A stretch of 13,879 nucleotides of DNA from Paenibacillaceae bacterium UBA6304 (GTDB lineage Bacteria > Bacillota > Bacilli > Paenibacillales > Paenibacillaceae): contig DJTQ01000444.1 of NCBI GenBank assembly GCA_002439285.1, positions 1-13,879 of the forward strand, read 5' to 3'. A program made the translations under genes and the position numbers. Each line of letters starts with the position of its first letter. Within the stretch, counting starts at the first letter, position 1. Under the pieces are notes generated by a model that was given only the letters and a program-made list of their open reading frames with translations, made no database searches and had not been told where the DNA came from. Positions 8,122-13,879 of the stretch are shown piece after piece.

Positions 8122-8142
8122 ATTCATGATTCATGATTCATG
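8122..8142. repeat. three-copy 7-bp tandem repeat
   Basis: Three perfect consecutive copies of ATTCATG occupy 8122-8128, 8129-8135 and 8136-8142, within the leader of the dehydrogenase gene. A related TTCATTAACC follows. It may be a simple slippage repeat or a set of direct binding sites. Confidence 0.8.
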
Positions 8143-8191
8143 GATAACCATTCATTAACCTTAACCTATTCACGCATGAGGAGTGAGCAGC

Positions 8192-8914
8192 TTGGAATTT
8201 ACGGCTTTGGTTACGGGGGCGGATCACGGCGTTGGACTGGCGCTGGTCGAGACGCTGCTGGAGCAAGGTTGTCGCGTATTCGCCGGCAGATACCATTTGC
8301 AGGAGTCGGCTTTGGATGAGCTGCGGCTTGCGCATGATAGCAGATTGACGCTTATTCCGCTGGATATCAGCAGCGATGAGAGCGTGAAGAAAGCGGCGGC
8401 GAACGTGCTAGAGCAAACAGACCGCCTTGATGTCCTGATCAACAATGCAGGGATTTTAGGAGATATCGAAGCAACGATCATGGAGAAGTAAAATTACGAC
8501 GAGATGCTGGACGTGTTCAATGTTAATGCGCTTGGCGCATTAAGGGTGACAGAGGCTTTCGTTCCGCTGGTAATGAACAGCGCATCTAAAATGATCGCCA
8601 ATATTTCTTCGGAGGCCGGCAGCATTGGTCAGAATAAACGCAGCAGCTGGTTTGCTTATTGCATGTCGAAGGCTGCGCTTAATATGGGTTCTAGCTTGGT
8701 ACACAATGGGCTTAAGGAAGCGGGAGGACACGTGCTCCTCATTCATCCCGGTTGGGTGCAGACCTTCATGCGGGGCGAGTTGGATGTGGCCGCAGAATTA
8801 ACCCCTACGGAGTCGGCCGGCAAAATTATCGGACTGATCAGGGAACGGATCGGGCAAAGCCCGGGAGACGTCCCGGCATTTATCGATGTTTACGGAAATT
8901 CCATGCCTTGGTAA
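8192..8914 (+). pseudogene. short-chain dehydrogenase/reductase interrupted by an in-frame TAA
   Basis: Reading through one stop codon gives a complete classical SDR of 240 codons. The N-terminal part has the cofactor motif TGADHGVG (8-15) and NNAG (84-87). The second part has the catalytic Ser139/140, Tyr156 and Lys160 (YCMSK), followed by HPGWVQT. The only interruption is TAA at 8489-8491 (codon 100); the frame is the same before and after it, the flanking residues MEK and NYDEML read smoothly, and no shift is needed. This points to a recent single-base nonsense change, or a sequencing error. A one-base change from several codons, for example TTA (Leu), would explain it. The start is taken as TTG 8192, 8 bases after AGGAG (8179-8183); GTG 8183 is an alternative. 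The ThuA-like gene follows after 37 bases. As written, only a 99-residue Rossmann fragment without the active site would be made. Confidence 0.82.
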
Positions 8915-8951
8915 GTTTGATTATGAATCCGCTGAAGGAGGATATTGAGAG

Positions 8952-9608
8952 ATGCATACGAACATAAAGCCCAAAGCACTGCTGATCGGAGACTACACCG
9001 CTGCGCCATATCATCCTTTGGGGGCTGTAGAGGAGCAGTTAAGGCAAGTATTAGAAGAAGAGTGGCAGGTTACGGCTACGGAGGATTATGATTACCTGCA
9101 AATGGATAACCTGTCCGCCTACCAGCTCTGCATTTCCTATGCCGATCGTTGGGATCATCCCATAACTTCCAGTCAAACTGCGGGTTTGATTTCGCACGTC
9201 GCCCGAGGAGGCGGGCTTCTGGTATTGCATAACGGCATATCGCTTCAAGCCCGGCCGGAGGCCGCGCAGTTGATCGGAGCCCGGTTCACCGATCATCCCG
9301 CCTATCAGGAGCTGGAGTTCCAGGTCGAAAATTCGACGCATTCCATGATGAGAGGCATCACGTCCTTTACCATGAAGGAGGAGCCGTACCGGTTTGACAT
9401 CGACGCCTTTAGCGACCATGAAGTATTGCTGACCTACCGGCACGAAGGCCAGGATTGGCCTGCAGCCTGGGTGCGCCAATATGGTCTGGGCCGGATCGCC
9501 TATCTGATGCCTGGGCATCATCTCGATTCATTCCTGCATGCCGAGTATGCAAAGCTTGTGCGGAATGGAGCGTGTTGGGCGGGGCAATCGCGTAATAGAT
9601 CGGTTTAA
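8952..9608 (+). CDS. ThuA-like domain protein
   Basis: Cytoplasmic protein of 218 residues matching the ThuA-like fold (class I glutamine-amidotransferase-like, named after trehalose utilisation protein ThuA). Visible family features are KALLIGDYTAAPYHP at the N-terminus, a GGGLLVLHNG loop near the middle, LIGARFTDHP, and the C-terminal block PAAWVRQYGLGRIAYLMPGHH followed by a final NGACWA. No amidotransferase-type catalytic Cys in a nucleophile-elbow context is apparent. The reaction of these proteins is not well defined; they commonly accompany sugar dehydrogenases and sugar transport genes. AAGGAGG at 8935-8941 supports the ATG at 8952. It probably shares a transcript with the broken dehydrogenase 37 bases upstream. 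No terminator follows immediately; the first convincing one is at 9937-9978. Confidence 0.8.
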   Translation: MHTNIKPKALLIGDYTAAPYHPLGAVEEQLRQVLEEEWQVTATEDYDYLQMDNLSAYQLCISYADRWDHPITSSQTAGLISHVARGGGLLVLHNGISLQARPEAAQLIGARFTDHPAYQELEFQVENSTHSMMRGITSFTMKEEPYRFDIDAFSDHEVLLTYRHEGQDWPAAWVRQYGLGRIAYLMPGHHLDSFLHAEYAKLVRNGACWAGQSRNRSV

Positions 9609-9638
9609 TCGCCCCCTCTCATTATCGACCGATTGAGA

Positions 9639-9836
9639 GATAAGGGATTTTCAGGGCGCTATTTGTTTGATTTTCAGTCATGGGGTGGAAATAGCGGCTT
9701 TTCAGGGCCTTATTCTGCATCGGGGATACCAGAAGGCTCCATTATAAGCGAGTTTGAGATAAATAGGGCCCCAAAAAGGTCTTATTGACGAGGAAGAATC
9801 TGTATTTGCGAAAATAGGACCCGAAATGTCCGCTAT
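9639..9836. repeat. cluster of four related imperfect-palindrome repeats
   Basis: Four units of about 26 bases can each fold into a hairpin with arms of the type AATAGGGCC / GGYCYTATT: 9639-9664 (inverted orientation, starting GATAAGGG and ending CGCTATTT), 9689-9714 (AAATAGCGGC ... GCCTTATT), 9761-9786 (AATAGGGCC pairing with GGTCTTATT through all nine positions, two of them G-U) and 9812-9836 (AAATAGGAC ... GTCCGCTAT). TTTTCAG also recurs at 9648, 9671 and 9699. They resemble dispersed intergenic palindromic elements, but I cannot name a family. They fill most of the gene-free gap between the ThuA-like gene and araA, where I see no supportable protein gene. Confidence 0.6.
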
Positions 9837-9847
9837 GGGACTCAACG

Positions 9848-9886
9848 GAGTAACTGAGCAAGAGAGCAACTTTCCAAAGGTTACTC
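9848..9886 (+). other. inverted repeat upstream of the terminator
   Basis: GAGTAAC (9848-9854) and GTTACTC (9880-9886) are perfect inverted arms with a 25-base loop that itself contains the partly symmetrical AACTTTCCAAAGGTT. It could be the structured part of a short RNA ending at the 9937-9978 terminator. I see no T-box motif or any riboswitch class I recognise. Confidence 0.35.
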
Positions 9887-9936
9887 GGAGAATGACCTTC
9901 GCGTTTGAGGAACTTGTCCCCTCCCATAGAGCATTC

Positions 9937-9978
9937 AAGACCGAATCCCAATTCAATTGGAGTTCGGTCTTTTGTTTT
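9937..9978 (+). terminator. intrinsic terminator
   Basis: AAGACCGAA (9937-9945) pairs perfectly with TTCGGTCTT (9963-9971). An inner CCAA/TTGG helix extends the stem, interrupted by one mismatch and one wobble. The stem is followed by TTTGTTTT, so it works on the + strand; the opposite strand lacks a U tract. It ends transcription coming from the ThuA-like gene, or from an unannotated RNA, and insulates the ara promoter. Confidence 0.85.
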
Positions 9979-10030
9979 AATTTTAACGCTTGATATTTAG
10001 CCGCAACCGGAATAAAATGAATCTATAACA

Positions 10031-10046
10031 ACTTGTACGTACAACA
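10031..10046 (+). promoter_or_regulatory. AraR operator 1 upstream of araA
   Basis: ACTTGTACGTACAACA matches the AraR box ATTTGTACGTACAAAT known from Bacillus subtilis at 13 of 16 positions, including the full TTGTACGTACAA core. It lies just upstream of the araA -10 box and covers the -35 region, so bound AraR would exclude RNA polymerase. Confidence 0.85.
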
Positions 10047-10062
10047 TTTGTGATTATCGATT

Positions 10063-10068
10063 TATAAT
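10063..10068 (+). promoter_or_regulatory. -10 box of the araA promoter
   Basis: A perfect TATAAT lies between the two AraR operators, 57 bases before the araA start codon. The -35 region falls inside operator 1; the nearest candidate there is ACAACA at 10041-10046, a poor match. Transcription would start around 10075, inside operator 2. Confidence 0.65.
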
Positions 10069-10071
10069 AGT

Positions 10072-10087
10072 TATTGTATGTACAAGT
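10072..10087 (+). promoter_or_regulatory. AraR operator 2 upstream of araA
   Basis: TATTGTATGTACAAGT is a second AraR box with one core change (TTGTATGTACAA). It is 41 bases downstream of operator 1, about four helical turns, so both sites face the same side of the DNA. Paired AraR operators with such spacing are bound cooperatively in B. subtilis. It covers the likely transcription start. Confidence 0.8.
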
Positions 10088-10125
10088 AACTTGGTAACTT
10101 TAAATTTTTAGGAGGCGTAAGAATT

Positions 10126-11613
10126 ATGAATTTGAAACCGCATTCATTTTGGTTTGTAACCGGTAGCCAACATTTATATGGACCTGAAACTTTGGAACAG
10201 GTGGCTGACCACTCCCGTGTTATCGCGGAGCAATTCGATCAAGACCCTGTGTTTTCCTATCCAGTTGTATTCAAACCGATCGTTACAACACCGGACGAAA
10301 TATACAATCTTCTGCTGCAAGCGAACGGCGACCCATCTTGTGCCGGCGTTATTACCTGGATGCACACGTTCTCTCCGGCGAAAATGTGGATCGCAGGATT
10401 GTCCCAGTTGCAAAAACCGCTGCTGCATCTTCATACGCAATTTAACCGCGATATTCCGTGGGAATCGATCGACATGGACTTCATGAATCTGAACCAGTCT
10501 GCGCATGGGGATCGGGAGTATGGCCATATCGGAGCCCGGCTCGGCATTGCCCGGAAAGTTGTCGTCGGCCATTGGGAAGACGGCGAAGTACGCAGCGATA
10601 TTGCCGGCTGGATGCGCACGGCAGCATCGTATGCCGAAAGCCGCAGCCTGAAGGTAGCCCGCTTCGGCGACAATATGCGCGAAGTGGCCGTTACGGACGG
10701 TGACAAAGTATCCGCGCAAATTCAGTTCGGCTGGTCCGTTAACGGTTACGGAATCGGCGACCTGGTTCAGGTCATGAATGAAGTAAGCGATGCCGAAGTG
10801 AAGGCACTGCTGAACGAATACGCGGAGCAATACACCATTACCAAAGAAGGTCTCAGCGAAGGGGCGGTGCGCGATTCGATCGCTTATCAGGCGCGGACGG
10901 AAATCGCTTTGAAACGTTTCCTCGAAGAGGGCAACTTCGGCGCCTTCACGACGACATTTGAAGACCTGCACGGAATGAAGCAGCTTCCGGGCCTCGCGGT
11001 ACAGCGCCTGATGGAAGCCGGTTACGGCTTCGGCGGCGAAGGGGACTGGAAAACGGCAGCTTTGACCCGCGTGCTGAAAGTGCTTGCCGACAACAAGAGC
11101 ACCTCGTTCATGGAAGATTACACTTACCATTTCGAGCCGGGCAACCATATGATTCTTGGCGCGCACATGCTGGAAGTATGTCCGACGATTGCGGCTACGA
11201 AGCCATCGATCGAAGTGCATCCGCTTGGTATCGGCGGCAAGGAAGATCCGGCCCGCATCGTATTCGACGGGCAAGACGGTCCGGCGGTCAACGCTTCGCT
11301 TGTCGATCTGGGACATCGTTTCCGCCTGCTGGTCAATGTGGTTGACGGCGTCAAAGTCGAGAAGCCGATGCCTAAACTTCCGGTTGCCCGCGTTCTGTGG
11401 AAGCCGCAACCTTCCCTGCGCGAATCTGCGGAAGCCTGGATTTTGGCCGGCGGTGCGCATCATACGGTCCTGTCTTACGCCATTACGGCGGAACATCTGA
11501 CCGACTGGGCTGAAATGGCGGGCATCGAAGCAGTGATCATTGACAAAGACACCTCCGTCCGGCAGTTCAAGAATGAGCTCCGCTGGAGCGATGCGGCCTA
11601 TCGTTTGCGGTAA
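10126..11613 (+). CDS. araA: L-arabinose isomerase
   Basis: Converts L-arabinose to L-ribulose in the cytoplasm; Mn-dependent, normally hexameric. The 495 residues are the usual length. The protein opens with [12 protein letters not shown], the family signature. The metal-binding and catalytic set expected from E. coli and Bacillus enzymes is present: Glu305 (GFGGEGDW), Glu330 ([12 protein letters not shown]), His347 ([12 protein letters not shown]) and His446 ([11 protein letters not shown]). AGGAGG at 10110-10115 supports the ATG at 10126. Expression should be repressed by AraR at the two operators upstream and induced by arabinose. Unlike the B. subtilis order araA-araB-araD, the next gene here is araR. 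A 480-residue open frame on the opposite strand is a codon-bias shadow. Confidence 0.98.
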   Translation: MNLKPHSFWFVTGSQHLYGPETLEQVADHSRVIAEQFDQDPVFSYPVVFKPIVTTPDEIYNLLLQANGDPSCAGVITWMHTFSPAKMWIAGLSQLQKPLLHLHTQFNRDIPWESIDMDFMNLNQSAHGDREYGHIGARLGIARKVVVGHWEDGEVRSDIAGWMRTAASYAESRSLKVARFGDNMREVAVTDGDKVSAQIQFGWSVNGYGIGDLVQVMNEVSDAEVKALLNEYAEQYTITKEGLSEGAVRDSIAYQARTEIALKRFLEEGNFGAFTTTFEDLHGMKQLPGLAVQRLMEAGYGFGGEGDWKTAALTRVLKVLADNKSTSFMEDYTYHFEPGNHMILGAHMLEVCPTIAATKPSIEVHPLGIGGKEDPARIVFDGQDGPAVNASLVDLGHRFRLLVNVVDGVKVEKPMPKLPVARVLWKPQPSLRESAEAWILAGGAHHTVLSYAITAEHLTDWAEMAGIEAVIIDKDTSVRQFKNELRWSDAAYRLR

Positions 11614-11643
11614 CATTCACGTTCTCCGGATTCGCCCGGCCTG

Positions 11644-11652
11644 TGATACAAT
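11644..11652 (+). promoter_or_regulatory. extended -10 promoter of araR
   Basis: TGATACAAT is an extended -10 element (TGn plus TACAAT), 84 bases before the araR start. The -35 region is poor, as usual for this class. Two small hairpins follow in the leader, including AGCCGC (11684-11689) with GCGGCT (11706-11711). No full AraR box is present, so araR may be weakly constitutive or partly read through from araA. Confidence 0.5.
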
Positions 11653-11736
11653 AGCGGTTAGAGTGCAAAGTGGCGCACATATAAGCCGCACGCATGATAT
11701 GTACGGCGGCTGGAGTAGATGAAGGATGGATCATAA

Positions 11737-12828
11737 ATGAATAATCGGAAAATTCCTAAATACATGCAATTAAAACAAGAGTTGCTCTCGTGGCTGCAAT
11801 CGGGCAAGCTGCAGCCCGGAGCGCAATTCCCCTCCGAAAATGAAATTTCGGAGCAGTTCGGTCTTAGCCGGCAGACCGTCCGGCAAACCTTCGGGGAGCT
11901 GGAGAAGGACGGTTGGCTGGAGCGGATTCAGGGCAAGGGAACATTCGCCCGGAACCCGCAACGGCGCGAGAGTGAGCAAGTTAAGACGATCGGGATTATT
12001 ACGACGTACATTTCCGACTATATATTTCCGCATATTGTCCGCGGAGCGGAGGCAGAGCTCCGAAGCAGAGGGTACCGGCTCCTTCTCAGCAGCACTGACA
12101 ACACGAAGGAGAAGGAAATGGAAGCCCTGCAGCTGATGACGAGCCAACCGCTTAGCGGGCTGATCATCGAGCCGACCCGGAGCGCCGAAGGCAATCCGAA
12201 CCTTCACTATTTTCTCGACCTGCTGGAGAAGGGCATTCCTTACCTAATGATCAACGAGAAATACAGGGAATTGGAATGCCCTTGCCTGAAGGTGGATGAT
12301 GAAAGCGGTGGATATAAAGCGGCGCGTTATCTGCTGGATGCGGGTCACCGCTCGATCGCCGGCTTTTTCAAGACCGACGATTTACAGGGCGTGGGACGGC
12401 TGAAGGGCTTTTTGGCTGCACACAAGGAATATGGGGTCCCGGCGACTTCGAACCGAGTCATTACGTACATGACCGAACAGAAAAGAGATCTCCCGTTCCG
12501 GGAGGCCATGAAGCTCTTGCAGTCTGATGAAGAGTCACGCCCCACGGCATTCGTCTGCTACAACGACGAACTGGCTTTGCTGCTGATGGAAGCGGCTGCC
12601 GAGTGTGGGCTGCGCGTTCCGGAGGACTTATCGCTGATCGGCTTTGACGATTCCAGCCTGGCGGCGGCATCGGGGACGAAACTTACGACGCTGACTCATC
12701 CCAAGAACGAGATGGGGACGGCTGCGGCAAGGCAGCTCATCGGTATGATCGAGCAAGGGACCACATATGAAGACATAATTTATGAACCGGAGCTGATTGA
12801 ACGGGATTCGGTTATCAGACGACACTGA
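11737..12828 (+). CDS. araR: arabinose-responsive transcriptional repressor AraR (GntR/LacI hybrid)
   Basis: DNA-binding repressor of 363 residues with the chimeric AraR architecture. The GntR-type winged helix-turn-helix at about 5-72 includes PSENEISEQFGLSRQTVRQ and the wing IQGKGTF. From about 82 to the end there is a LacI/GalR-type periplasmic-binding-like effector domain (IGIITTYISDYIFPHIVRGAE, SLIGFDD). L-arabinose bound by the C-terminal domain releases the repressor from its operators. The ATG at 11737 has AAGGA at 11722-11726 upstream. The gene lies between araA and araD, both of which carry AraR boxes (10031, 10072, 12898), so this is a local regulator. Similarity is to B. subtilis AraR by architecture and context; assignment is secure. 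Confidence 0.95.
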   Translation: MNNRKIPKYMQLKQELLSWLQSGKLQPGAQFPSENEISEQFGLSRQTVRQTFGELEKDGWLERIQGKGTFARNPQRRESEQVKTIGIITTYISDYIFPHIVRGAEAELRSRGYRLLLSSTDNTKEKEMEALQLMTSQPLSGLIIEPTRSAEGNPNLHYFLDLLEKGIPYLMINEKYRELECPCLKVDDESGGYKAARYLLDAGHRSIAGFFKTDDLQGVGRLKGFLAAHKEYGVPATSNRVITYMTEQKRDLPFREAMKLLQSDEESRPTAFVCYNDELALLLMEAAAECGLRVPEDLSLIGFDDSSLAAASGTKLTTLTHPKNEMGTAAARQLIGMIEQGTTYEDIIYEPELIERDSVIRRH

Positions 12829-12844
12829 GTTTTAACGGTTGGTT

Positions 12845-12880
12845 GGGTGCATTGCTATGGTTTGCAAAAGCGGTGTACCC
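12845..12880 (+). terminator. possible weak hairpin after araR
   Basis: GGGTGCA (12845-12851) can pair with TGTACCC (12874-12880) with one G-U pair, and an inner TTGC/GCAA adds four pairs. The following bases (CCTTTCTG) are only mildly U-rich. It could reduce read-through from araR into araD, or be incidental. Confidence 0.3.
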
Positions 12881-12897
12881 GGCCTTTCTGCTTGGTA

Positions 12898-12913
12898 ACT
12901 TGTACGTACAATT
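12898..12913 (+). promoter_or_regulatory. AraR operator and overlapping -10 box for araD-araB
   Basis: ACTTGTACGTACAATT matches the AraR box at 14 of 16 positions. It contains TACAAT (12907-12912), a near-consensus -10 hexamer 44 bases before the araD start, so repressor and polymerase would compete directly. Only one operator is seen here, against two before araA. Confidence 0.82.
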
Positions 12914-12956
12914 AATTTAAGTGGGATAAATGAAAGAGAGAGGAAGTGGCCGCAAC

Positions 12957-13652
12957 ATGCTGGAGTCATTGAAGCAGCAGGTACTGGAAGCTAATCTGGA
13001 ACTGCCCAAATATGGGCTTGTCACTTTTACTTGGGGAAATGTCAGTGGAATTGATCGGGAAAGCGGGTTGTTCGTCATTAAACCGAGCGGTGTTCCTTAT
13101 GAGGAACTGAAGGCGGAGCATATGGTTGTCATGGATCTTGAGGGGAACGTCGTTGAAGGAAATCTTCGGCCTTCTTCCGATACGCCGACTCATATGGTTC
13201 TGTACCGTTCGTTCCCGGAAATCGGAGGCGTGGTGCACACGCATTCCCCTTGGGGCACAAGCTGGGCGCAGGCCGGGCGTTCGCTACCGGCTTACGGGAC
13301 GACGCATGGAGATTATTTTTACGGAGAAATCCCGGTGACGCGTCCGATGACTAAGGAAGAAATCGAAGGTGCCTACGAATTGGAAACAGGCAACGTAATC
13401 GTGGAACGGTTCGCTGACCTGGACTTGGATCCGAATATGGTGCCAGGCGTGCTGGTGCATGCCCACGCACCGTTTGTGTGGGGCAAGGATGCCCATACCG
13501 CGGTGCATAATGCCGTAGTACTCGAAGAGGTGGCGAAAATCGCCGCCCGCATGCTGCAAATTAATCCGGGTACCCCGCCGATGGACCAGACTTTACTGGA
13601 TAAGCACTTTTTGCGTAAACACGGGGCAAATGCTTATTACGGACAAAAGTAA
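12957..13652 (+). CDS. araD: L-ribulose-5-phosphate 4-epimerase
   Basis: Converts L-ribulose-5-phosphate to D-xylulose-5-phosphate, the last step of arabinose entry into the pentose phosphate pathway. It is a zinc-dependent class II aldolase-like enzyme of 231 residues, the usual length. The N-terminus [17 protein letters not shown] is typical, followed by FTWGNVSG. Metal ligands His94 and His96 (HTHSPWGT) and His170 (HAHAPF) are present, as are SSDTPTH with the expected acid residue and a C-terminal NAYYG with the catalytic Tyr. ATG 12957 is preferred because homologues begin there; an in-frame ATG at 12930 adds nine residues with a weaker upstream site. AGAGGAAG at about 12938-12945 is the likely ribosome binding site. 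araB follows after 51 bases and probably shares the transcript. Confidence 0.96.
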   Translation: MLESLKQQVLEANLELPKYGLVTFTWGNVSGIDRESGLFVIKPSGVPYEELKAEHMVVMDLEGNVVEGNLRPSSDTPTHMVLYRSFPEIGGVVHTHSPWGTSWAQAGRSLPAYGTTHGDYFYGEIPVTRPMTKEEIEGAYELETGNVIVERFADLDLDPNMVPGVLVHAHAPFVWGKDAHTAVHNAVVLEEVAKIAARMLQINPGTPPMDQTLLDKHFLRKHGANAYYGQK

Positions 13653-13703
13653 AAGACAATACGTTCTGCGTCATCATCCATTTCATAATCTGGAGGGTTA
13701 GAT

Positions 13704-13879
13704 ATGAGTAAAAAATATACGATCGGGGTCGATTACGGGACCCAATCGGGCCGCGCCGTACTGGTGGATTTGGCGAACGGACACGAGGTTGCCGATCACG
13801 TAACTCCTTACCCGCACCATGTCATCGACGAGGAGCTCCCGGGTTCGGGTATCAAGCTGGAATATGATTGGGCGCTTCA
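13704..13879 (+). CDS. araB: L-ribulokinase, 5' part (cut by window end)
   Basis: Phosphorylates L-ribulose with ATP. Only the first 58 codons are in the window: the FGGY-kinase N-terminal phosphate-binding motif [16 protein letters not shown] is clear, followed by [15 protein letters not shown] as in ribulokinases. The ATG at 13704 follows GGAGGG at 13692-13697. It is the second gene after the AraR-controlled promoter before araD. The gene runs off the + end of the window and its integrity beyond that cannot be judged. Confidence 0.95.
   Translation, partial: MSKKYTIGVDYGTQSGRAVLVDLANGHEVADHVTPYPHHVIDEELPGSGIKLEYDWAL

Noticed and set aside
8122..8142. Tandem repeats as a CRISPR array
   Set aside because: The units are 7 bp and directly adjacent, with no spacers and no cas genes.
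8504..8914. Second SDR half as an independent gene starting at ATG 8504
   Set aside because: It lacks the cofactor-binding domain and a good ribosome binding site, and it continues the frame of the first half across the TAA.
9702..9956. Short - strand open frames (84 and 69 codons) in the gap before araA
   Set aside because: They run through the hairpin repeats and the terminator and have no family similarity I can see.
9600..9978. T-box or other known riboswitch upstream of araA
   Set aside because: No T-box sequence or other known aptamer motif is visible, and the terminator precedes the ara promoter rather than following it.
9981..9994. Possible cre site TTTTAACGCTTGAT upstream of araA
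   Set aside because: Mismatches include the conserved G at position 2 and the first conserved A; too weak to call.
10174..11616. Open frame of 480 codons on the - strand opposite araA
   Set aside because: It lies antisense to a gene with all catalytic residues, shows no recognisable family, and is explained by the codon bias of araA.

Overview
The window looks like a chromosomal carbohydrate-utilisation region from a Paenibacillus-like Bacillota (Firmicutes). The reasons are strong AGGAGG-type ribosome binding sites, a YesM/YesN-type two-component pair next to a CUT1 sugar ABC transporter with no ATPase gene, a GntR/LacI-type AraR with ATTTGTACGTACAAAT-like operators, cre-like sites, and an average base composition near 50% G+C. 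All genes are on the + strand. Species assignment is inference; no rRNA or other marker is present.

Region 1 (1-8072) is an oligosaccharide uptake and sensing module. A GH130-family glycosidase or phosphorylase (184-1209) is followed, after a 241-bp regulatory gap with a good cre site, by a lipoprotein solute-binding protein (1451-2761), two CUT1 permeases (2883-3758, 3777-4607), a LytS/YesM-type sensor kinase (4640-6454) and an overlapping AraC-type response regulator (6414-8072). A terminator-like hairpin sits between the binding-protein gene and the first permease gene and probably attenuates downstream expression. The transporter probably uses a shared ATPase (MsmX type) encoded elsewhere. 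The sugar is not determined by the sequence; GH130 points towards beta-mannosides.

Region 2 (8073-9608) has its own candidate promoter and cre site, a three-copy 7-bp tandem repeat, a short-chain dehydrogenase gene interrupted by one in-frame TAA (8192-8914), and a ThuA-like gene (8952-9608).

Region 3 (9609-10125) has no protein gene. It holds four related imperfect hairpin repeats, another inverted repeat, a strong intrinsic terminator, and then the araA control region.

Region 4 (10031-13879) is an L-arabinose catabolic locus: araA (isomerase), araR (repressor), araD (4-epimerase) and the start of araB (ribulokinase, cut by the window end). Two AraR operators 41 bp apart flank the araA -10 box and a third covers the putative -10 of araD-araB. 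The three enzymes together convert L-arabinose to L-ribulose, then L-ribulose-5-phosphate, then D-xylulose-5-phosphate. The unusual point is that araR sits between araA and araDB, so the locus is split into two separately operated transcription units.

Nothing here is a clear undescribed defence or mobile system. The best leads are the nonsense-interrupted dehydrogenase, the hairpin-repeat cluster ending in a terminator, and the uncharacterised GH130/transporter/two-component module.
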